The notes below the pieces were generated by a model. The model was not told the origin of the DNA. It saw only the letters and a list, made by a program, of their open reading frames with translations, and did not search any database. Made by a program: the position numbers and the translations under genes. Positions 33,253 through 40,929 of a DNA stretch of 64,000 nucleotides are shown here, piece by piece. The stretch is from an uncultured Mycoplasmatota bacterium (lineage in GTDB: Bacteria; Bacillota_I; Bacilli_A; RF39; UBA660): the NCBI GenBank assembly GCA_900546275.1, contig URCH01000003.1:1-64000 (forward strand), in the 5' to 3' direction. Within the stretch, counting starts at the first letter, position 1; each line of letters opens with the position of its first letter.

Positions 33253-36183
33253 TTCTAATTTAACACTTACTAATTTACTAACTCCGGATTCTTGCATTGT
33301 AATACCATATAATAAATCAACATATTCCATAGTTTTTTTCTTATGTGTAATTAATATAAATTGTGTTTTATTTTTAAGTCCATTTATATATTGTCCAAAG
33401 CTATCTACATTAACTTCATCTAAAGCAGCTTCTACTTCATCTAATATACAAAAAGGGACTGGTCTTGATTTAAGTATCGCAAATAATAAACTTATTGCAG
33501 TAAATGTTTTTTCTCCTCCTGATAAAAGGGAAATGCTTGTTAATTTTTTACCTGGTGGAGATGCAACTATCTCTATTCCTGTTTCTAGTAAATCAGATTC
33601 GTCTGTTAATTTTAATTCAGCAGTACCACCTTTAAATAATTCTTTAAATGTTTCAGTGAAATTTTTATTTATTATATTAAAAGTATTAATAAATTCATTT
33701 TTCATGACAGAATCCATTTCTTTTATTATTTCAAGTAATGTATTTTCAGCTTTAACTAAATCTTCTCTTTGACTAATTAAAAATTCATATCTTGTACTTA
33801 CTTTTTCATATTCACTAGGAGCTGCCAAATTAACTTCTCCTAAATCTTTTAATTTTTTCTTTAAGGTTCCAACCTTACTTCTAGCACTTTCTGAATCTAA
33901 TTCTAATTTATATAAAGAAGTAGCTTTTTCATATGTCATATTATAAGTTTCATTTAATAAATTTAATAAATTATCTAATTTTACATCCATTCTATTTACT
34001 TCAATTTCTGCTTCTTTTAATTCATTACTTTTTTGATTATAAATAGAATTCTCTCTTTTTAATAAATGTTCATATTGTTGTACTTGATCATTTAGATCTT
34101 CTTTTTTATTGTTCAAAATATTTAATTCATTTTCAATATCACTTTTTTTATTCAAAGTATCATAATATGAATTTAAAATTTCTTCTTCTTCTTTATCTAA
34201 TGAGTTGTTTAATAGATTGTTTGTTCCTTTTATTTCAAGGTTAACAGAATCTTTTTTTAATAATAAATCACTATTTTTATTTTTTTTATCTGATATTTTA
34301 CTTTCAATATTTATTTTTTCTTTATTAATTAAATATATTTTTTCTTCTGATATTTTAATTTTTTCATCTATATTATTTATTTCAACTTCAAAATCTTTTA
34401 TTTCATTTTCTAGTTTTTCTTCGTTTTTTATTGCTTGTTCATATTCATATTTAATTGAAATAATATTGTTTTGTCTTGAATCATTCCCACCTGTTATTGC
34501 CCCACCAACGTGTAATAACTCTCCGTCTAGTGTAACAACTTTATATTTATGATTGATTTTTTTAGAAAATTCATTTGCACTATCTAAATTATTACATACA
34601 ATAACATTTCCAAATTGGTTTTCAATTATATTTTTATATTTTAAATCATATTTTATTAATTTATCTGCTGTTGATATAACTTTTTCTCCATCTATCAATA
34701 ATTTAGTTTCAGAATCTATTGTTCTTGATTTAATTATGTTTAAAGGAAAAAATGTAGCTCTACCAATATTATTATTTTTTAAGTAATTGATAGCTTCTTT
34801 TATACTGTTTTCATTATCAGCTACGATTGTACTTGAAGCTGAACCTAAACTAACAGATATAGCTTTTTTATATTTATCATTGGTATCAATTAAATTACCT
34901 ATTACATTATGAATTCCTTTTAATTTTGGATTAGAAAGTATATTTCTTACTGAATAAGGTAATGTACCATTATTTTCTATGTTTTGTTTTAAAGTTTCTA
35001 TTTTATTTTGATTATAATTATTTTCTTTTAATTTATTTGTTAAAAGTATTTGAATATTATTTTTCTGTTCTTTTATTTGTTTTAATATATTTTCTTCTTC
35101 TATTAATTTTGAATTACATTGATTTAATTCTTCATTAAATAGTTTTATTTCGTTGTTTACACTGTTTATTTCAGTATCTATTTTAAGTAGATTTTCTTTT
35201 AATTCTAAAATGTTATTATGAAGTTTAATATCATCTACTTGATATTTTTTTCTTTCTAATATTATTTGTTTTTGGCCATTTATTTTTTCTACTTCAGCTG
35301 TTACATTTAATAATTCATTTTGTTTTTCTTTTATTTTATTTTCAAGCTTTGTTATTTCAACTCTATTTTGTTCAATAGTAACGTCATTGCCTCTATTTTT
35401 ATTAGAAAGTTCTATAAGTTCATTATTTAGTTTCTCAACTATTTCTTTTTTATCTTGATATTTATAATTAATATTAGTTATATCATTAGCTACTAAAGCA
35501 ATTTCTATATTAGAAAGTTCATCTTTTAACATTCCATACTCTATAGCTTTTTCTTTTTGTTCTTTTAAAGGTTCAACTTGTATTTCAAGTTCACTTATTA
35601 TGTCATTTACTCGTTGCATATTAGAATGTGTTTTTTCTAATTTTCTTAATGATTCTTCTTTTCTTCTTTTATATTTTAAAACACCTGCTGCTTCTTCAAA
35701 AACAACTCTTCTTTCATTTGGTTTACTCGCTATAATTTCTTCTATTTTTCCTTGCGAAATTATATTAAAGCTTTCTTTAGCTATACCACTATCAAGTAAG
35801 ATATTTACAACGTCTTTTAATCTACATTTTTCATTGTTTAAATAATACTCATTTGTTCCATCTTTATAAACTCTTCTTTTGATTGAAACTTCAGTGTATG
35901 GTAAAGATAAATAGGAATCGCTATTATCGAATATTAGCGTAACTGATGCAACATTACTTGGATTTCTTGATTTACTCCCAGAAAATATTACATCTGTCAT
36001 ATTTCCATCCCCACGAAGAGATTTAACTGATTGTTCTCCAAGTACCCAACGAACAGCATCTACTACATTACTTTTTCCGCTTCCATTTGGACCTACTATT
36101 CCTATTATTCCATTATTAAGTTCTATTGTAGTTTTATCTGCAAACGATTTAAATCCTTGCGCAACTATTTTTTTCAAATACAT
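33241..36183 (-). CDS. smc: Chromosome partition protein SMC (short-arm form)
   Basis: A 980-residue SMC ATPase; the Bacillus protein is about 1186, so the arms are shortened, as in mycoplasmas. N-terminal MYLKKIVAQGFKSFADKT, then Walker A GPNGSGKSNVVDAVRWVLGE. Coiled coils flank a hinge (about residues 415-545, including HVGGAITGGNDSRQNN). The C-terminal head has the ABC signature SLLSGGEKTFTA and Walker B CILDEVEAALDEVN. It organises chromosomes with ScpAB. AGGA lies nine bases before the ATG at 36183; the longer frame upstream crosses the promoter. Confidence 0.93.
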   Translation of the reverse strand: MYLKKIVAQGFKSFADKTTIELNNGIIGIVGPNGSGKSNVVDAVRWVLGEQSVKSLRGDGNMTDVIFSGSKSRNPSNVASVTLIFDNSDSYLSLPYTEVSIKRRVYKDGTNEYYLNNEKCRLKDVVNILLDSGIAKESFNIISQGKIEEIIASKPNERRVVFEEAAGVLKYKRRKEESLRKLEKTHSNMQRVNDIISELEIQVEPLKEQKEKAIEYGMLKDELSNIEIALVANDITNINYKYQDKKEIVEKLNNELIELSNKNRGNDVTIEQNRVEITKLENKIKEKQNELLNVTAEVEKINGQKQIILERKKYQVDDIKLHNNILELKENLLKIDTEINSVNNEIKLFNEELNQCNSKLIEEENILKQIKEQKNNIQILLTNKLKENNYNQNKIETLKQNIENNGTLPYSVRNILSNPKLKGIHNVIGNLIDTNDKYKKAISVSLGSASSTIVADNENSIKEAINYLKNNNIGRATFFPLNIIKSRTIDSETKLLIDGEKVISTADKLIKYDLKYKNIIENQFGNVIVCNNLDSANEFSKKINHKYKVVTLDGELLHVGGAITGGNDSRQNNIISIKYEYEQAIKNEEKLENEIKDFEVEINNIDEKIKISEEKIYLINKEKINIESKISDKKNKNSDLLLKKDSVNLEIKGTNNLLNNSLDKEEEEILNSYYDTLNKKSDIENELNILNNKKEDLNDQVQQYEHLLKRENSIYNQKSNELKEAEIEVNRMDVKLDNLLNLLNETYNMTYEKATSLYKLELDSESARSKVGTLKKKLKDLGEVNLAAPSEYEKVSTRYEFLISQREDLVKAENTLLEIIKEMDSVMKNEFINTFNIINKNFTETFKELFKGGTAELKLTDESDLLETGIEIVASPPGKKLTSISLLSGGEKTFTAISLLFAILKSRPVPFCILDEVEAALDEVNVDSFGQYINGLKNKTQFILITHKKKTMEYVDLLYGITMQESGVSKLVSVKLEEIK

Positions 36184-36208
36184 ATTAACACATCCTATAA
36201 ACATAATA

Positions 36209-36237
36209 ATTATACTATAAACAAATAAAAAAACCAA
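36209..36237 (-). promoter_or_regulatory. smc promoter, overlapping the prepilin terminator
   Basis: Minus strand: TTGGTT (36237-36232), a 17-nt spacer and TATAAT (36214-36209). The -35 box is the distal arm of the preceding terminator. Confidence 0.65.
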
Positions 36238-36252
36238 TAAAATTGGTTTTTT
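36225..36252 (-). terminator. Terminator of the prepilin pair
   Basis: Minus strand: AAACCAAT (36249-36242), a three-base loop and ATTGGTTT (36238-36231), then a T-rich run. Confidence 0.8.
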
Positions 36253-36257
36253 ATTTG

Positions 36258-37379
36258 TTATTTTTTTCGTAGTGTAATAACTGGTCTAACATTTAATAGA
36301 ACAGTAGATGAATCCTTGCTAATTCCTCCAGTACTATCTACTTGAAGTATTTTATTTGAAGAACTATCTCCATTTATTAAAGCCCATTTACCTACAGTTT
36401 CAGAATACAAGAAAGTAGAATCTAGTCCCTTTTCAGTAAAATAAGATTTAACTTCTTCAAATTCATTTTGAGTTAATAGTCTTATTTTAGAAGTTACATA
36501 TTCGCTTTTGCACTCTAATCCTTCAGTATTAAGTGCACCAGGATTTCCTCCACTTCCCGTTTTATCATCGCATATAGTTTTATCTTCTGTTAAAATTTCT
36601 TCTTCATCTACACCTTTATCTAATAATGATTCATAGAAAGTTCCATTTAAATATTTATTAATATTTGATGTAGACCATTGATAAGGAGCTACTCCATTTT
36701 CTATATGACTTCTATTTGAAATCTCATTTCCATCCAATAATAGTGTTATAGATGATTCATTATTTTTTATAACATGCCATTTATAATCAGCAAGTTTAAT
36801 TTCATCACCTACATTATACATATTGTCTTTACAAAATGAGCCATTACAATTATCTTGAACAGTATCTTTTATATATAATGCACCAATAGCCGTGCTGTTG
36901 GTATTATAAGTAGCAACCATATCAATTCCCAAGTTTTCCTTGTTTGTAAGTTTTGAATATATTGGGACTTTCAAAACAAATATTCCATTATTTTTTTCAT
37001 TTGAAGTATAATTTAAAACATCATTTGAAAAGTATATATTTCCTATTGTATATGTATTTTCAAGTTTAAATGTATAATCATCATATGTAATTATATTCTC
37101 GTCTTTATTAACTTCAAATTTTCTTTCAGTAGAATCATTCATTGTAAAAATTAAACAATAATCTCCACATTGTTCTATTCTACTAACATTTCTATTATTT
37201 ATATCAGTATACATTTTATCAACTATAATTGATTTTTTATTAGTTATCTCTGTTTTAACATTTGAGGTTTGAAATAAATCTTTAAGTAAAATTATTATCT
37301 CAAACATTATAATAACAACAACCATAGTTAAGGATAGTGAAACTAATAACTCAACTACAGTAAATCCATTTTTTTTCAT
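36258..37379 (-). CDS. Prepilin-like protein with C-terminal DUF6273-like domain
   Basis: 373 residues. The leader MKKNG precedes FTVVELLVSLSLTMVVVII, a type IV prepilin cleavage site and helix. After a pilin-like middle, about residue 190 onward resembles a DUF6273-like module: IKLADYKWHVIKNNESSITLLLD, WSTSNINKYLNGTFYESLL, RLLTQNEFEEV and a final VRPVITLRK (each given separately). Four or more cysteines (CNGSFC, CDD, LECKSE) may form disulfides. It is 11 bases after the glycine-rich prepilin gene, so the two are co-transcribed. Likely a minor pilin carrying an exposed domain. Confidence 0.8.
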   Translation of the reverse strand: MKKNGFTVVELLVSLSLTMVVVIIMFEIIILLKDLFQTSNVKTEITNKKSIIVDKMYTDINNRNVSRIEQCGDYCLIFTMNDSTERKFEVNKDENIITYDDYTFKLENTYTIGNIYFSNDVLNYTSNEKNNGIFVLKVPIYSKLTNKENLGIDMVATYNTNSTAIGALYIKDTVQDNCNGSFCKDNMYNVGDEIKLADYKWHVIKNNESSITLLLDGNEISNRSHIENGVAPYQWSTSNINKYLNGTFYESLLDKGVDEEEILTEDKTICDDKTGSGGNPGALNTEGLECKSEYVTSKIRLLTQNEFEEVKSYFTEKGLDSTFLYSETVGKWALINGDSSSNKILQVDSTGGISKDSSTVLLNVRPVITLRKK

Positions 37380-37390
37380 TCTATCCTCTC

Positions 37391-38752
37391 CTATTCTGAT
37401 ACTATCGAAATTTTAGCATAACCATTACCTGAATTACCAATCATAGTTCCTGTTTGATGACTAGGCATTTCTTCGTTTCCTGCAACCATTTGACTATATT
37501 CAAACCTATATCCACTATAATGAACTGATTGTCCAGTATGAACTATGTTATCATTAGTGGATTCAGAAGAAATAGCATCGCATCCATCATAACCGGAAAT
37601 AAATGATGAACCTCCGCCTCCACCTTGACCAAAGCCCAAAGCGCCTCCATAATATCCTGAGCCGCCTCCGCCGCCCCAGCCACCTGCTTCGACAGCGCTT
37701 ATTGCTGCAAATCCAAAATTTCCTCTTCTTGTATCTAACTGATTATAACCTTCACCACCTGCTGTTTGAGTACCTCCAGTCGCTATATAAGTATTATGGC
37801 TTCCACTACCAGTTCCACCAATTAATGTACCACCATATCCAGGTACATGAGTATACGAATTGGCATAGGCCGTACCACCTCCACCAGCAGCAACCATAAT
37901 TCGAGACTTTAAACTATCAAAATTGTTGCTTTCCCCATTTTTTAAACGAATATCAGTAGCTCCGCCGCCACCAAAACTGTATGCGTTTTGATGATATCCA
38001 GACAACCCACCGCCATTATACCCGCCAGCATTTTGTTTAATCGAAGTATCACTCTTACCCATACCTCCAACATAAACATATAATGTAGTATTTTGTTTTA
38101 AATATATAGTTCCCTTTGTGTAGGCTCCTTTTCCTCCTTGTATAGTTTCGGAATAAGAACCACCTTGAGCTCCCCATAATTCAACTTGATAATATGCATC
38201 GATTGGTGCGACAAAAGTTTGTACATCACCAGTATAATCAAATTCATATATTTTATTTAAAACATCGATTCTAAGAGTAGCATAAGTACCATCTTTAAAA
38301 GATACAACAATTCTATGATAACTTCCGCTATAATTGTTATTTATATATTTTATAAACTTTATCATTCCATTATCAAGTTGCGATAAATCAGAGGCAACAG
38401 CAGATGTAACATCCTCACTTAATAATAATAATTGTTTTATTTCTAATTTTTCATATAATAATTTACACATTTTTACATCATTATAAGTTTGTATATTACA
38501 TTCTGTAATATCTAAATATTTATTTTGACTATTAGAAAGTAAATCAACAATATTGTTCTTAGCATCACTTTCTATAAAACTCTTAATTTCATTTGCTTTA
38601 TATATTGATTCTACAGGATTATATTTTAATGTTTGGTAAAAACTATTATAAACGCTTCTAAACTGAGCATACATAAATATTAGAATACTAAACACTATTG
38701 TAGACACTATTAAAACTTCAGTAATCATAAATCCTTTATTATTTTTTTGCAT
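37391..38752 (-). CDS. Prepilin-like protein with large glycine-rich (ALK-like) domain
   Basis: 453 residues. MQKNNKG then FMITEVLIVSTIVFSILIF is a prepilin-type signal with Glu at +5. Residues ~60-185 are pilin-like. From about residue 190 (TFVAPIDAYYQVELWGAQGG) to ~450 there is a glycine-rich domain with YVYVGGMG, YNGGGLSGY, SFGGGGATDIR, MVAAGGGGTAY and GGGGGSSFISG, the pattern of the Gly_rich (ALK-type) family seen in secreted bacterial surface proteins. Prepilin plus this domain suggests a tip adhesin of the pilus. The locus is locally richer in G+C because of glycine codons. Confidence 0.8.
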   Translation of the reverse strand: MQKNNKGFMITEVLIVSTIVFSILIFMYAQFRSVYNSFYQTLKYNPVESIYKANEIKSFIESDAKNNIVDLLSNSQNKYLDITECNIQTYNDVKMCKLLYEKLEIKQLLLLSEDVTSAVASDLSQLDNGMIKFIKYINNNYSGSYHRIVVSFKDGTYATLRIDVLNKIYEFDYTGDVQTFVAPIDAYYQVELWGAQGGSYSETIQGGKGAYTKGTIYLKQNTTLYVYVGGMGKSDTSIKQNAGGYNGGGLSGYHQNAYSFGGGGATDIRLKNGESNNFDSLKSRIMVAAGGGGTAYANSYTHVPGYGGTLIGGTGSGSHNTYIATGGTQTAGGEGYNQLDTRRGNFGFAAISAVEAGGWGGGGGSGYYGGALGFGQGGGGGSSFISGYDGCDAISSESTNDNIVHTGQSVHYSGYRFEYSQMVAGNEEMPSHQTGTMIGNSGNGYAKISIVSE

Positions 38753-38850
38753 AAAACAGGCCCCTTTATCTTGATATTATCATATTTCTATTATATAATA
38801 TTTTTAGAATAAAGGCTAGTCCTTTAAGAGTAAAAAGGAGAGAAAACATT

Positions 38851-40125
38851 GTGATTAAAGTATTTGATTTTGAAAAAATGCCGGTTGTTGAAATCGTTAA
38901 TGATATATTAGTAGATGCTTCAAGAAGAGGTGCGAGTGATATTCACTTTGACCCACTTTCTGAATATATGAAAATAAGAATAAGAATCGATGGAGCATTA
39001 ATGGATTATGCAACTATACCAAATAGTATAAAGAAAAATCTTATAACTCGTATAAAAATAATAAGTGGAATGAACATAACAGAATCACGTCTACCACAAG
39101 ATGGTGCAATAAAAACCACACTTCAAGACTTGAATTTAGACCTTCGTGTTTCTTCAATACCAACAAATGAAGGTGAAAAAATAGTTATACGTATTTTAGA
39201 CTATTCAAAAAGTTTAGCAGGACTTGAATCACTTGGTTTTAGTGAAGAAAATCTAAAAAAAGTTTTAAAAATGATTGAAGTTCCTAACGGTATAATATTG
39301 GTAACAGGTGCGACTGGTACTGGTAAATCTACTACTGTCTATTCAATAATACAAAAATTAAATCGTGAAGATACAAATATAATAACTGTAGAAGATCCAA
39401 TCGAAATGGATATAGAAGGCGTTAACCAAATACAAACAAATAGTGAAATTGGTTTAACATTTGCAACTGCACTTCGTTCAATATTACGTCAAGACCCAAA
39501 TATAATAATGGTTGGAGAAATTCGTGATACTGAAACTGCTAAAATAGCTGTTAGAGCTTCTATTACAGGACATTTAGTTTTATCAACACTACATACTAAC
39601 AACTCACTAAATACAATCGAACGTTTACTAGATATGGAAGTTGAAAGATACCTTCTTGCTAGTTCATTAACAGGAATTATATCACAGAAATTGGCGCGTA
39701 AGCTTTGTAAGGAATGTGCTGAAAAAAGACCTACCAATGAATATGAGAAAAAATTATTAAAAAAAGTATTAGGTCGTGATATAGATTATGTATATACAAC
39801 TGTTGGATGTGAAAAATGTGGAAATGGATATCATGGAAGAGTTGCTATACATGAAGTATTAATGATTAATCAAGAAATTAAAGATGCATTAAGTGCAAAT
39901 ATTCCAAGAGAAAAATTAAGAGAATTAGTTTACAAATCAGATGTTACTACCCTACTTCAAGATGGCCTTGAAAAAGTTGTAGCTGGTGAAACAACAATTG
40001 AAGAAATATTAAAATTAATTGAACTTGATAATGATGAAAGATATGAAAGTACATCAGAATATGATTTAAAAACAGCAATAGATTTTACTAATATATCTCA
40101 TAAAGATAAAGAAAATATTAATTAA
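38851..40125 (+). CDS. pilB: Type IV pilus / competence assembly ATPase (PilB/GspE/ComGA)
   Basis: 424 residues, lacking the N-terminal ~150-residue domain of standard PilB, so it is nearer ComGA in plan. The N2 domain (RRGASDIHFDP, LPQDGAI) is followed by Walker A GATGTGKSTTVYS, the Asp box VEDPIE, Walker B NIIMVGEIRDTETA and the His box HLVLSTLHTNN. A tetracysteine zinc site is C-KEC with CEKCGNGYHGR. It powers pilin polymerisation. The GTG follows AAAAGGAG. It is divergent from the prepilin pair and convergent with pilD. Confidence 0.92.
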   Translation: MIKVFDFEKMPVVEIVNDILVDASRRGASDIHFDPLSEYMKIRIRIDGALMDYATIPNSIKKNLITRIKIISGMNITESRLPQDGAIKTTLQDLNLDLRVSSIPTNEGEKIVIRILDYSKSLAGLESLGFSEENLKKVLKMIEVPNGIILVTGATGTGKSTTVYSIIQKLNREDTNIITVEDPIEMDIEGVNQIQTNSEIGLTFATALRSILRQDPNIIMVGEIRDTETAKIAVRASITGHLVLSTLHTNNSLNTIERLLDMEVERYLLASSLTGIISQKLARKLCKECAEKRPTNEYEKKLLKKVLGRDIDYVYTTVGCEKCGNGYHGRVAIHEVLMINQEIKDALSANIPREKLRELVYKSDVTTLLQDGLEKVVAGETTIEEILKLIELDNDERYESTSEYDLKTAIDFTNISHKDKENIN

Positions 40126-40155
40126 AAATAAGCATGATTATCATGCTTATTTTAT
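40125..40155. terminator. Bidirectional terminator pilB / pilD
   Basis: AAATAAGCATGA pairs perfectly with TCATGCTTATTT around a four-base loop. Confidence 0.85.
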
Positions 40156-40920
40156 TATTGTAAAAAAATCTAGTATTTGATTTATATCAACTTTTGAAAA
40201 CAATATAAGTATTGCACCCACTCCTAAAAATGGTCCAAATGGTAATATATGTTCTTTTTTTCTTAAACAAATTAGAAGTGCAACAGGAAGTCCTACTATT
40301 GCGCCAACAAAAATGGATATAAGAGCAAGAGGCCATCCTAAAACTAAACCATGAATTGCTAAAAGTTTTATATCTCCTCCACCCATCGATTCTTTTTTAA
40401 ATAAAAAATCTCCAAGCTTTTTAAGTAAGAACATAATAAATGAAGCAATAATTGCACTCATAATTCTATATAATAATATCTTATAACCATATATAAGGAA
40501 TATTTCAATAATTAAAACTATTGCAAAAAATATTAAAACTTCATCTGAAATAATCATGAAATTATAATCACTAATAGTTATTATTAAAATTAATGATATA
40601 AATGTTAAGGCAATTAGTAATTCGTAACTAAACCCAAATATTAAGAAAGCTAACATAAATAAAAGTCCAGACACAGTTTCAAATATTGGATAAAACCATG
40701 AAATTTTTTGTTTACATTTACTACATTTTCCTCCTAAAAATAAAAATGAAAATATAGGAACAAGTTCCCATGGCATTAATTTATGATTGCAATTAGTGCA
40801 ATGAGAACTTGGATATAATAATGATTCTCCCTTTGGTAACCTATAACCTACTACATTATAAAATGAACCTAACACAGTTCCAAAAAGGAAAAAGCAAAAA
40901 GCATAATAAATCGTCATCAT
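40147..40920 (-). CDS. pilD: Prepilin peptidase / N-methyltransferase
   Basis: A 257-residue polytopic aspartyl protease. The N-terminal zinc domain has CTNC (HCTNCNHKL) and CSKCKQK, and the catalytic aspartates are in ISDYNFMIISDE and ESMGGGDIKLL. It cleaves and methylates the three or more prepilins in this window. Two adjacent ATGs fit AAGGAG; the first is kept. It begins nine bases after pilC, so they are co-transcribed and probably under the c-di-GMP riboswitch. Confidence 0.92.
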   Translation of the reverse strand: MMTIYYAFCFFLFGTVLGSFYNVVGYRLPKGESLLYPSSHCTNCNHKLMPWELVPIFSFLFLGGKCSKCKQKISWFYPIFETVSGLLFMLAFLIFGFSYELLIALTFISLILIITISDYNFMIISDEVLIFFAIVLIIEIFLIYGYKILLYRIMSAIIASFIMFLLKKLGDFLFKKESMGGGDIKLLAIHGLVLGWPLALISIFVGAIVGLPVALLICLRKKEHILPFGPFLGVGAILILFSKVDINQILDFFTIIK

Positions 40921-40929
40921 GTCAACTCC

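Noticed and set aside
33533..34786. Several plus-strand frames opposite smc
   Set aside because: They mirror the biased Lys/Glu/Asn codons of smc, lack ribosome binding sites and have Phe/Ser-rich shadow composition.
37603..37899. Plus-strand frame of 98 codons inside the glycine-rich prepilin
   Set aside because: It is the antisense shadow of glycine codons, rich in His, Leu and Arg, with no ribosome binding site.
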